Assembly: GCA_009712185.1 (NCBI GenBank)
Contig: WASQ01000136.1
Location: forward strand, 17,607-81,606
DNA length: 64,000 nt
Origin: Telmatospirillum sp.
GTDB lineage: Bacteria > Pseudomonadota > Alphaproteobacteria > Rhodospirillales > Magnetospirillaceae
Direction of reading: 5' to 3'
The translations under genes and the position numbers were made by a program. The notes beneath the pieces were generated by a model. The model saw only the letters and a list, made by a program, of their open reading frames with translations. It had not been told where the DNA came from and did not search any database. Positions 16,088-24,505 of the stretch are shown piece by piece (positions within the stretch are counted from its first letter, which is position 1; every line of letters starts with the position of its first letter).

Positions 16088-17035
16088 TCACGCGATTCTT
16101 CCGTCCCCGTCCGGACGATCCCAGGGCGGTACCGGCAGGAATGCGGCGACAAGGGCGTCGACCACCGCCCTGACCTTGGGCGACAGATCGCGGGACCGCG
16201 GCCAGAGGACGGAAATGGGGCCGTCCTCCGCCGGTGTGGGGATCGCGACGACCTCGAGACGCCCCATGCGGATGTCTTCAGCCGCCAGCCAGGTCGTCAG
16301 ACAGGCCAGGCCAAGTCCGTTGACGGCCGCGTCCCGCAGGGCTTCGCCATGGCTCACCGTGTGGCGGGGCCGGATGGCAATCGGCCTGGGCGCGCCATCG
16401 GGATCGATGATGGTCCAGGGGAGGGGCCGGCCGTCCTTCGCGAAGGCGAGACAATCGTGGCGATCGAGATCGGCGGGGGAGGCGGGGTGGCCGCGCCGTT
16501 CCAGATAGGCCGGCGCGGCGCAGATGACCGAATGCTGCGTTCCGATGCGCCGACCGGTCAGATTGACCTGATCGCCGGGATCGCCCACCCGCACCACCAG
16601 ATCTATGCCCTCCTCGACCAGATCGACCCGCCGGTCGGTAAAGGAAATATCGAGATCGAGGTCGGGATTGCGGTCCGTCACGGTCATCAGGACCGGCATG
16701 GCGCACAACCGGCCGAAAGAGACCGGAAGATTGACGCGCAAGGTTCCGGAAACCGTTCCCTTCCGTGAGGCGAGCAGCGATTCCGCCGCGTTCAGCTCAT
16801 CCAGAACCTTGAGGCAGCTCTGGTAATAGAGGTGCCCTTCCGCCGTCGGGCTGAGGCTGCGCGTGGTGCGATTGAGAAGCCGGATGCCCAGCCGTTCCTC
16901 CAGCCGGGCGACGCTTTTCCCCGTCGCCGACTTCGAAACGCCCATGCGCAGAGCGGCGCCGGTGAAGCTGCCGGTCTCCACCGAATGGACAAAGGCTGAA
17001 ATGCCCTGCAAGTGGGAATGAAGAGTCCTGGCCAT
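16088..17035 (-). CDS. LysR-family transcriptional regulator
   Basis: A 315-residue regulator with an N-terminal winged helix (FTGAALRMGVSKSATGKSVARLEERLG, about residues 25-51) and a periplasmic-binding-protein-like effector domain (about 92-300). It belongs to the CrgA/AaeR-like subgroup. It is transcribed away from the zinc-less alcohol dehydrogenase gene at 17139, and a perfect T-N11-A palindrome lies between them. It is therefore likely to control that gene and itself. The effector is unknown. Confidence 0.9.
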   Translation of the reverse strand: MARTLHSHLQGISAFVHSVETGSFTGAALRMGVSKSATGKSVARLEERLGIRLLNRTTRSLSPTAEGHLYYQSCLKVLDELNAAESLLASRKGTVSGTLRVNLPVSFGRLCAMPVLMTVTDRNPDLDLDISFTDRRVDLVEEGIDLVVRVGDPGDQVNLTGRRIGTQHSVICAAPAYLERRGHPASPADLDRHDCLAFAKDGRPLPWTIIDPDGAPRPIAIRPRHTVSHGEALRDAAVNGLGLACLTTWLAAEDIRMGRLEVVAIPTPAEDGPISVLWPRSRDLSPKVRAVVDALVAAFLPVPPWDRPDGDGRIA

Positions 17036-17055
17036 CAGATTTCCGACAAATTGGC

Positions 17056-17078
17056 GGATATTATCGGAAGTAATATCC
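17056..17078. promoter_or_regulatory. LysR-type operator between divergent genes
   Basis: The perfect palindrome GGATATTA-N7-TAATATCC contains the T-N11-A core recognised by LysR-family proteins. It lies 20 bases from the lysR start and 60 bases from the dehydrogenase start. Confidence 0.65.
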
Positions 17079-17138
17079 CAACATAGTCCATCAGGTTGTC
17101 AATAGGATCCGGATCTCGATAACGGGAAAGGATCGATC

Positions 17139-18170
17139 ATGGGTGCAACGATGAAACGCTGGCAATTGCCGTCCTTCGGCCTGCGAAATCTGGAACAGGT
17201 CGAGGTACCGGTTCCAACCCCCGGCGGCCATGACCTGCTGATCCGGGTTTCGGCGGTTTCCCTCAATTATCGCGACAGGCTGGTGGTCGACGGAGACCTG
17301 CTGCCGGAAAGACCGGCGATGCCCTTCACACCCGTTTCCGACATGGGCGGCGAGGTCGTAGCGACGGGCGACGGGGTTTCCCGCGCCAAGGGCGGGGACC
17401 GCGTGCTCGGGAATTTCTGGACCGGATGGATCGATGGCGCGCCGCCAAGGGAAATGACGCGGCACGGATTGTCGCTTGGCGGCCCGTTGCCCGGCATGCT
17501 GGCCGAATATGTGATCCTGCATGAGGATGCCGCGGTTGCGGCGCCCCGGTCGCTCGCCGACCGCGAGGCGTCAACTCTGCCGGTCGCGGGGCTGACGGCG
17601 TGGTTCGCCCTTGTCGAAACCGGACATCTGGCGCCGGGCGACACGGTGCTGGTCGAAGGGACTGGCGGGGTCGCCCTGTTCGGGCTTCAGATCGCGCGCG
17701 CCTTCGGCGCCCGGGTCATCGTCACCTCCCGCAGCGCCGGGAAGCTCGACCGGGCCCGGGCCCTGGGTGCCACCGATGTCATCGATACGACAAAGACGCC
17801 GCAGTGGTCCGGGACCGCCCTGGAACTGACGCACGGGAGTGGCGTCGATCATGTCCTGGAGCTGATCGGCGGCGACAATCTGGGCCAATCGGCGGCGGCG
17901 CTGGCGAGTGGCGGCCGGATCTCCCAGATCGGTTTTCTGAAGGGAACGGATATCCGGCTTCCCGCCGTCCCGCTGATGCTGAAAAGGGCGGTCATCCAGG
18001 GCATCACGGTGGGGCATCGGCGTGCCTTCGAGGATCTGATCCGGGCGGTCGACAGGTTCGGCATCACGCCAGTCATCGACAAAGTCTACGGCTTTGACCA
18101 GGCGCCCGCCGCCTTTGCCCACCTGGATCGGGGGCCGTTCGGAAAGATCGTCATCGACGTCCGGGGTTAG
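17139..18170 (+). CDS. NAD(P)-dependent alcohol dehydrogenase / quinone oxidoreductase (MDR family)
   Basis: A 343-residue medium-chain dehydrogenase. The GroES-like catalytic domain fills residues about 25-130. The Rossmann domain starts with [22 protein letters not shown] near 170. The usual zinc-binding Cys/His set is not evident, which favours a zinc-free quinone-oxidoreductase-like enzyme. The ATG at 17139 follows AAAGGA at seven bases. It is probably controlled by the divergent LysR protein. The substrate is unknown. Confidence 0.88.
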   Translation: MGATMKRWQLPSFGLRNLEQVEVPVPTPGGHDLLIRVSAVSLNYRDRLVVDGDLLPERPAMPFTPVSDMGGEVVATGDGVSRAKGGDRVLGNFWTGWIDGAPPREMTRHGLSLGGPLPGMLAEYVILHEDAAVAAPRSLADREASTLPVAGLTAWFALVETGHLAPGDTVLVEGTGGVALFGLQIARAFGARVIVTSRSAGKLDRARALGATDVIDTTKTPQWSGTALELTHGSGVDHVLELIGGDNLGQSAAALASGGRISQIGFLKGTDIRLPAVPLMLKRAVIQGITVGHRRAFEDLIRAVDRFGITPVIDKVYGFDQAPAAFAHLDRGPFGKIVIDVRG

Positions 18171-18248
18171 CGGTCCGGCGAAGGGCCTGCCTTCGACCGC
18201 GCCGCCGACGCACGCCCCTTCCGCGGGCGCCCCCCGTCTGATTCCCCG

Positions 18249-18887
18249 TCAGGCGTAGGGGGTGCCGGCCAGGGCCGCCGCGACGCCCCCGGTTCCCTGA
18301 TCGATGATGGCGAGGAACAGGGTCTCCGCGCGGGCGGCGTTCCGGTCCTGCTGATAGCTTTGATGGGCCTCGATGAAGGCCGTCGTCCAGGTTGCCAGCA
18401 ACAGGGCCGCGGCCAGACGGGCGTCGGCATCGCCGGAGGGACGGCCGACACAGCCGGCAAGCGCCGCCGCCACGATCTGGGCGAGTTCATCGCGGATCGC
18501 CCGCGCCCTGGCCTTCAGCGTCTCGCTGCCTTCGATGGTCCGGACGAAATGCTGGCTTTCGGCGGAAAACCGGACATAAGGGGCCCGGTCGGCGACAAGC
18601 CGGTGCGCCAGCAGGCGCAGCGTTTCGATCGGGGCGACAGCCGGGTCGCGATGGCGCAGGGCGTCGCGGAGAGCCGCGCGCCCCTCTTCGTCGCGATCGA
18701 AGAACATGTCCTCCTTGCGGGGGAAATGGTTGAACACCGTCATCCGTCCGACGTCGGCCGCCGCCGCGATCTCGTCCACGGTCACGGCATCGAAGCCCCG
18801 TTCCCAGAACAGGCGGGTGGCGGCGTCGGAAATCGTCTGACGCGTCGCGAGGCGTTTGCGGGTTCGGCGATCGGTGGGCTCAGGCAT
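18249..18887 (-). CDS. TetR-family transcriptional regulator
   Basis: A 212-residue protein with an N-terminal TetR helix-turn-helix (RQTISDAATRLFWERGFDAVTVDEIAAAADVGRMTVFNHFP, about residues 16-56) and a helical ligand domain. It starts 13 bases after the recD2 stop on the same strand and is convergent with the dehydrogenase gene. The target is not evident from the neighbourhood. Confidence 0.9.
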   Translation of the reverse strand: MPEPTDRRTRKRLATRQTISDAATRLFWERGFDAVTVDEIAAAADVGRMTVFNHFPRKEDMFFDRDEEGRAALRDALRHRDPAVAPIETLRLLAHRLVADRAPYVRFSAESQHFVRTIEGSETLKARARAIRDELAQIVAAALAGCVGRPSGDADARLAAALLLATWTTAFIEAHQSYQQDRNAARAETLFLAIIDQGTGGVAAALAGTPYA

Positions 18888-18900
18888 GCCGCCATCGATA

Positions 18901-21123
18901 TCACGATTTGCCTGCCGGGGGCATCATCCCTTCGCGGGACGACCCGCGCGCCAGCCGCTCCCGCAATTTCGACCAGCGGCGGCGGTTCGAGACCCCGCGC
19001 ACCGCCATGCCGATGGCCTTGCGTTGTCCGACCAGAATGACCAGCGTCTTTCCGCGGGTTATCGCGGTGTAAAGCAGGTTCCGTTCCAGCATCATGTAAT
19101 GCCCGGTCATGATCGGAATGACGACGGCGGGATATTCCGATCCCTGCGACTTGTGGATGGTGGTGGCGTAGCAGAGCGCGACCTCGTCCAGTTCCCCGAA
19201 GCCATAGCGGACGGAACGGCCGTCGAAGTCGATGACGATGTCGTTGGCGTCCGTGTCGATTGCCGCGACAAAGCCGATGTCGCCGTTGAAGACCTCCTTT
19301 TCATAGTCGTTCTCGGTCTGCATCACTTTGTCGCCGACACGGTAGGTATATCCGAACCGTTCGACCCGGGGGGCATCCGGCAGACCGGGATTAAGCACCC
19401 TTTGCAGATCGAGATTGAGGGATTGCGCGCCGACCCGTCCCCGCTGCATCGGGCACAACACCTGGATGTCGCGGACCGGATCGAGGCCGAAGCGCCGCGG
19501 GATGCGGTTTGTCACGACCTCGAGGATTTTCGGCACGGCATCCTCCGGCTCCACCGCGTCGATGACATAAAAATCCGACAGACCCCCGGCCGGCGGCGCC
19601 ATATCCGGCATCTGGCCGCGATTGACCCTGTGCGCGCTGGTGACGATCCGGCTGGACGCCGCCTGCCGGAAGATCTCGGTCAGCCGGGCCACCGGGATAG
19701 CCTCCGACGCGATGATGTCGGCCAGAACCTGCCCGGGGCCGACCGATGGCAATTGATCGACGTCGCCGACCAGGATGATCGCGGCCCGCCGGGGGACGGC
19801 GCGCAGCAGGGAGGCCATCAGAGGGACATCGACCATCGAGGTCTCGTCGACCACCAGCAGGTCGCAATCCAGAGGCAGGTCGTCGCCCCGCTTGAATCCG
19901 CCAGTCGAAGGATCGAAGTCCAGAAGGCGGTGGATGGTCTTCGCCTCCAGTCCCGTGGTCTCCGACAGTCGCTTGGCCGCCCGTCCCGTCGGGGCGGCCA
20001 GTGCGACCTTGACGGCCTTGGCGGCCAGGATCCTTAAGATCGACCGGACCAGGGTGGTCTTGCCGACCCCGGGGCCGCCCGTGATGACCATGATCTTGCT
20101 CGACAGCGCCGCCGCGACAGCCCTTTTCTGGCTGTCGGCAAGCGTTACGTCCAGTTTGGCCTCGACCCAGGGGATCGCCTTGTCCGGATCGACAACCGGC
20201 CAGGGCGGCGGCCCGGCGCCACCGTCCGCCAGCCGTTCGGCGATGGTCTGTTCGGCGCGCCAGAGATGGGGCAGGAACAGGCAGGCCTGATCGCCGATGC
20301 TGTCGGCGACGACATGGTCACCGGCCAGTTCCAGGGCCAGGGCGTCTTCCAGGATCGGGCGGGGAATGTCCAGAAGTTGCTCCGCCTGCGTCAGAAGACC
20401 CTCCCGCGGCAACGCGCAATGGCCGTCTCCGACCGCCTCCATCAGCGCATAGGAGAGGCCGGCGCGTGCCCGGATCATCGAGGTTTTGCCGATGCCCAGC
20501 GCCTCGGCGATCTGGTCGGCGGTCTTGAAGCCGATCCCCCGGATGTCCCGCGCCAGGCGATAGGGATTCTCGCTGACCACCGCGACGGCGTCGGTTCCAT
20601 AGGTTTTGTAGATCCTGACCGCCCGCGTCGTGGAGACGCCGTGCGACTGAAGAAACAGCATGATTTCGCGGATGATCTTCTGATCGGCCCAGCCGGCGGC
20701 AATGCGCTTCGCGCGAAGCGCGCCGATGCCCTCGATCTCCCTGAGGCGGTCCGGCGTTTGTTCGATGACGTCGAAGACGGCCGTGCCGAACGCCCTTACC
20801 AGTTTTCCGGCATACACCGGACCGATCCCCTTGATCATGCCGCTGCCCAGATAGCGTTCGATTCCCGCCAGCGAGGTCGGGGGCGTGACTGTCAGGACGG
20901 CGGCCCGGAACTGCAACCCGTGGTCGCGGTGCTGGTCCCAGCGACCCTTGGCGAGAATATGTTCACCGGGCTGAATGGATGCGGCCGAACCGACCACCGT
21001 CACGAGATCCCGCCGTCCCCGCGCCTTGACCCGCAGAACGCAAAATCCCGTCTCCGGACTGTGAAACGTGATCCGTTCCACCAATCCCGTCAGAACGTCC
21101 TGTTCCTCACTGCCTGACGACAT
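18901..21123 (-). CDS. recD2: RecD2-like ATP-dependent DNA helicase
   Basis: A 740-residue SF1B helicase. The N-terminal OB-like segment (1-80) and helix-hairpin-helix region (about 85-220, with GIGPVYAGKLV and GIGFKTADQIA) are followed by Walker A GGPGVGKTT near residue 349. LVVDETSMVD is motif II and GDVDQLPSVGPG is motif III. The C-terminal motif TIHKSQGSEYPAVVIP is near 660. This is the RecBC-independent RecD2 layout, and no recB or recC gene is nearby. It presumably acts 5'-3' in DNA repair. It is divergent from the gene at 21248. Confidence 0.92.
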   Translation of the reverse strand: MSSGSEEQDVLTGLVERITFHSPETGFCVLRVKARGRRDLVTVVGSAASIQPGEHILAKGRWDQHRDHGLQFRAAVLTVTPPTSLAGIERYLGSGMIKGIGPVYAGKLVRAFGTAVFDVIEQTPDRLREIEGIGALRAKRIAAGWADQKIIREIMLFLQSHGVSTTRAVRIYKTYGTDAVAVVSENPYRLARDIRGIGFKTADQIAEALGIGKTSMIRARAGLSYALMEAVGDGHCALPREGLLTQAEQLLDIPRPILEDALALELAGDHVVADSIGDQACLFLPHLWRAEQTIAERLADGGAGPPPWPVVDPDKAIPWVEAKLDVTLADSQKRAVAAALSSKIMVITGGPGVGKTTLVRSILRILAAKAVKVALAAPTGRAAKRLSETTGLEAKTIHRLLDFDPSTGGFKRGDDLPLDCDLLVVDETSMVDVPLMASLLRAVPRRAAIILVGDVDQLPSVGPGQVLADIIASEAIPVARLTEIFRQAASSRIVTSAHRVNRGQMPDMAPPAGGLSDFYVIDAVEPEDAVPKILEVVTNRIPRRFGLDPVRDIQVLCPMQRGRVGAQSLNLDLQRVLNPGLPDAPRVERFGYTYRVGDKVMQTENDYEKEVFNGDIGFVAAIDTDANDIVIDFDGRSVRYGFGELDEVALCYATTIHKSQGSEYPAVVIPIMTGHYMMLERNLLYTAITRGKTLVILVGQRKAIGMAVRGVSNRRRWSKLRERLARGSSREGMMPPAGKS

Positions 21124-21247
21124 ATCCGGCGTCCGATTTCTGCGCTATCACACCGACCATGACACAGTCGGCTATGCGCGGCGCTCTGTCATGGATATCA
21201 TGCGCGCCGCACCCGTCGCGACAAGCGCCGCCCCGAGGAGAACTTCC

Positions 21248-22855
21248 GTGATCCCAAAAAGCGCCTTGCCCCAGCTTGGCAAGCAGATCGCAAGGACTCT
21301 GTCAGGCGGCGCGCCCGCCAGCGGCCTTGAGGATGTCGGCGCCATTCTTGCCGCAGATCCGGACGCCGCCGTCGATGTCATCGACCTGCTGACGGCGGAG
21401 TCGAGGAAAAAGAAACCGAACTCCACTTTGATCGAGGCCTACGGGATTATGCTGGGCCGGACCCTGGAGGTGTGGCGTTACGGGGTGGAACGGCGCCATG
21501 CGGCGGCGGAGGCGTCGGTGCAGCGGGTCCGTGACCGTGTGCGCGCGCTGGCCGCGGACGGCACGCTGGCGTCGGCTCCGCTGATGCTGGTGCTGCGACA
21601 GTTCGGAACCGCCCGGCTGGAGCCCGGCGCCGATTTGCAGAAGGCGATGTCCGAAGCGGTCGAAATGGAGGTGGCGGAGGCCGGCGTCACCGCGCTCGAT
21701 ATCGGGGACGCCCTGATGGAGATGGCGGACGCGTTCGATGGCGACATGTTCGGTTTCCAGGCCCATCTTGCAGAGCAGTCCGCCGCCTTTCCGGAAAGCC
21801 AGAGGGCCGGATTCGCCGCGGCGCTGATGCTGACCAAGGCGCAATCCCTGTGGGAGGCGGCGATCGGCTGGCTGCTGGACCCGTCGGCGGCCACCCGCCG
21901 GGATGTCGCGGGGCTGATCCAGCAGGCCGCCGACGAGGGGCGCGTGAGTCCCGAGATGCTGAGACGCATGATCGTCATGCGGAACTGGATCCCCGACCAG
22001 GACCGGCAGTGGATCGATGCCGCCATCCGGACCTGCCGCCAGAAGGCCATCGATTGCGCCGCCATGCCGGAGGTCACGGTCCGGGAGGTGACCGCATCGG
22101 GAATCGACGGATCGGGAAGCCAGAGCATCTTTATCGTCGTCAAGGATGGCCGCCGTCAGGCGGTCGCCGGACTGTTGTTGCAGCAGGGCGTCGGAGTCCG
22201 CGACGCCTGGGTCAGGTCCGGGCTGACGAAATCTGAAATCGGCCAGTTCCGCGCGCAGATCGCCGATCAGGCCGCCTGCTTCCAGAGCAACCTGGATTAT
22301 GTCCGTCTGGCCTTGGGGCAGGCGCTGGCGACATCCCACGAATCGGGCACGCTGCCACCGTTCGGACTGATCGATTTCGTGGAAAGGGGAGGTCTGTCCG
22401 GGGTCAACCCCCAGGATATTCCGGTTCCCGATCTGGTCGACCGGCTGATCGACGCCACTCCGGACCAGACGGCAACCGGACCGAAGGCCGATGCCAGCCC
22501 CGAAGCAGTGGAGGATCGGACCACGGATCTCCCTTTCATGGAAAGCTGGTTCGAGGACGATGGCGCGATCGATGACGAACTCAACCGGAAGCGTCTTTCC
22601 GCCAAGCGGCGGACGGACCTGGTCCGCGAGAAATTCCTGTCGCTCCGTCGCGATCGCTGGGCGTCCCTGCTGGCCTGGACCGCGTTCACGCTGCGGCAGG
22701 ACAAGGCCTGCGGTGATGCCTGGCGTGCTTTCGCCTCGGCCGCCCGCGACCTTCACGATCAGCGTCCGTTGGCGGAAATTCCTTTGATGACATGGGTGGC
22801 GGAGCGAACGGTGGAGGCTTGGGAACTCCGGCGTCAGTCGGAGAACAACTGGTAA
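21248..22855 (+). CDS. Conserved protein of unknown function
   Basis: A 535-residue, probably cytoplasmic and largely helical protein with no motif that I recognise. The GTG at 21248 is chosen because GAGGAGA lies six bases upstream; in-frame starts from 21068 would overlap the divergent recD2. Residues about 30-330 are helical. A short beta-rich segment follows (SIFIVVKDGRRQAVAGLLLQ, about 295-315), then an acidic linker near 430-480 and an Arg-rich helix RRTDLVREKFLSLRRDRW. Its 3' end overlaps the convergent lysR gene by 22 bases. Codon use matches core genes, so it is probably native. Confidence 0.7.
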   Translation: MIPKSALPQLGKQIARTLSGGAPASGLEDVGAILAADPDAAVDVIDLLTAESRKKKPNSTLIEAYGIMLGRTLEVWRYGVERRHAAAEASVQRVRDRVRALAADGTLASAPLMLVLRQFGTARLEPGADLQKAMSEAVEMEVAEAGVTALDIGDALMEMADAFDGDMFGFQAHLAEQSAAFPESQRAGFAAALMLTKAQSLWEAAIGWLLDPSAATRRDVAGLIQQAADEGRVSPEMLRRMIVMRNWIPDQDRQWIDAAIRTCRQKAIDCAAMPEVTVREVTASGIDGSGSQSIFIVVKDGRRQAVAGLLLQQGVGVRDAWVRSGLTKSEIGQFRAQIADQAACFQSNLDYVRLALGQALATSHESGTLPPFGLIDFVERGGLSGVNPQDIPVPDLVDRLIDATPDQTATGPKADASPEAVEDRTTDLPFMESWFEDDGAIDDELNRKRLSAKRRTDLVREKFLSLRRDRWASLLAWTAFTLRQDKACGDAWRAFASAARDLHDQRPLAEIPLMTWVAERTVEAWELRRQSENNW

Positions 22856-23796
22856 CGCAAGGTCGGGCCGGCGCCGCCCGCCGGAGCGGCCGCGCCCCTC
22901 GGACCCCGAAGATGTGACCGTTGGCCTGCCGGGCAGGCCGAAAGCTCCGTCTCCAGGCATCGCAGGAAATTGAGGACGGCGGGTTCGCATTCGCCGGTGC
23001 GCCATGCGGCGCCAACCGACCATTCCGCCGCCGCATGGTCGATGTCGCGATAGATGATTCCCAGATCGTCGCGTTTCGCGGACCGGGGCACCAGGGACGC
23101 GCCGGCGCCCGAGGCCACGAGGGCGAGCGCCGTGGAGAATTCCGGAACCTCCTGCTGAATGGGAGGGCTGACATGGAATGCGGCGCAGAGCGCCATGACC
23201 TGATCGAAAACAGACTGGGTGCGCCGCCGGTCGAGCAGGATCAGCGGCATGGCCCGCAAATCCCCGATACCGGCGATGTCCGCCGCTGCCGCGGGCAGGG
23301 CCAGGACCAGCCGTTCCGACGCGACCGGCAGGACGGTCATGTCCGCCGGTGTCGGCAGTCGGACAAAGCCGATATCCAGACGCCGGGCGCGCAGGGCGTC
23401 CACCTGTTCGACACTCGGCATGTCCCGCAACGAGACCTGGATGCCGGGATAAAGGGCGCGGAACCGGGCGATCACGCGGGGCATCAGATCATAGGTCGCG
23501 ATGCCGAAACCGATGCCGATGGTGCCGGTTTCGCCCCGTCCGGCGCGACGGGCCCGTGAGAGGGTTTCCTGGCAGCGGGCCAGCAGGTCCCCGGCATCGC
23601 GGGCCAGAACCGCGCCTGCGGCCGTCAGGGTGGTCCCGGAACTGTCGCGGCGGAACAGCGCCGCGCCGATTTCCTCCTCCAGTTTACGGATCTGCTTGCT
23701 GAGCGCGGGCTGGCTCAGGTGAAGCAGGGTCGCGGCCCGTCCGAAATGAAGCTGGTTGGCAAGGACCGCGAAGGAATTCAGACACCGGAAATCCAT
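22834..23796 (-). CDS. LysR-family transcriptional regulator
   Basis: A 320-residue regulator with the N-terminal winged helix FGRAATLLHLSQPALSKQIRKLEEEIGA and an effector-binding domain starting near residue 88 (GTIGIGFGIATYDLMPRV). The pattern resembles the CatR/BenM/CynR group. The ATG at 23796 is preferred over an in-frame TTG at 23808. It is divergent from the EIIA-like gene at 23966; three 19-bp direct repeats in the gap are candidate regulatory sites. Confidence 0.9.
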   Translation of the reverse strand: MDFRCLNSFAVLANQLHFGRAATLLHLSQPALSKQIRKLEEEIGAALFRRDSSGTTLTAAGAVLARDAGDLLARCQETLSRARRAGRGETGTIGIGFGIATYDLMPRVIARFRALYPGIQVSLRDMPSVEQVDALRARRLDIGFVRLPTPADMTVLPVASERLVLALPAAAADIAGIGDLRAMPLILLDRRRTQSVFDQVMALCAAFHVSPPIQQEVPEFSTALALVASGAGASLVPRSAKRDDLGIIYRDIDHAAAEWSVGAAWRTGECEPAVLNFLRCLETELSACPAGQRSHLRGPRGAAAPAGGAGPTLRYQLFSD

Positions 23797-23898
23797 GGCG
23801 ATAACCAAAAGTGATCATGTCGGTGAAATCATACCATTGGACGAATGAGTGGGCGAGGGGGGATCCTTGCCCCATGGCCGGCCATTGAGCCGGTGGAC

Positions 23899-23955
23899 CG
23901 GGACGATCGCGCGGGACCGGAACGATTGCACGGGACTGGGACGATCGCGAGGAAA
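23899..23955. repeat. Three imperfect 19-bp direct repeats upstream of the EIIA-like gene
   Basis: Units at 23899-23917, 23918-23936 and 23937-23955 share the core GGRACGATYGCRCGGGAC. They lie between the divergent LysR and EIIA-like genes and end just before the EIIA ribosome-binding site. Iterated sites of this kind could bind a regulator, or the tract may be simple slippage. Confidence 0.6.
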
Positions 23956-23965
23956 GGAGACGGAC

Positions 23966-24472
23966 ATGGCATGGGCGAACGGATTGCGACGCATCGCCAT
24001 GGAGGAGGATCCGGCTCCGCGGCCGGTTGCGGTCGGCGCGCCGCTGGCCGGCTGGGTGACATCCCTGTCCGATCTGCCCGACCCGGTCTACAGCCGCCGG
24101 ATGCTGGGCGACGGTCTGGTGATCGATCCTTTCGAAAATGTCCTGCGCGCCCCCGTGGACGGCATTGTCCTCCAGGCTCCGCCGGACGGCTACGCGGTCG
24201 TTCTGCGTCTCGCCAACGGCGCGCAGCTTCTGATGCATGTGGGGCTCGAAACCCACAAATTGGCAGGAGAGGGGTTCCGGTTGCATGTCGCCCGGGGCCA
24301 GTCGGTCGCGGCGGGGGAGCGGCTGATCTCCTTCGACATGGATCTGGTGGCGAGACGCGCCAGAACCGTCCAGATCCCGGTGGTGGTGCTGGGGCAGTGC
24401 CACCGCCTGCTGTCGGTAATCGCGGATCGTGAAGTGACGCGGGGAGATGTTCTGTTTTCGATCGCGGAGTGA
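23966..24472 (+). CDS. PTS EIIA-glucose-type protein, stand-alone
   Basis: A 168-residue protein. Residues 35-165 match the EIIA-Glc fold (DPVYSRRMLGDGLVIDP, LRAPVDGIV, then KLAGEGFRLHVARGQSV). His91 in LLMHVGLETHKL corresponds to the phosphorylated His90 of E. coli Crr. The partner His75 position appears to be Tyr (DGYAVVL). The ATG at 23966 has GGAG seven bases upstream. No HPr, EI or EIIBC gene is adjacent, so a regulatory role or a partner elsewhere is likely. Confidence 0.82.
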   Translation: MAWANGLRRIAMEEDPAPRPVAVGAPLAGWVTSLSDLPDPVYSRRMLGDGLVIDPFENVLRAPVDGIVLQAPPDGYAVVLRLANGAQLLMHVGLETHKLAGEGFRLHVARGQSVAAGERLISFDMDLVARRARTVQIPVVVLGQCHRLLSVIADREVTRGDVLFSIAE

Positions 24473-24505
24473 CCCCGATGGGCTGATCCCGGCCAATGGC
24501 TCACA

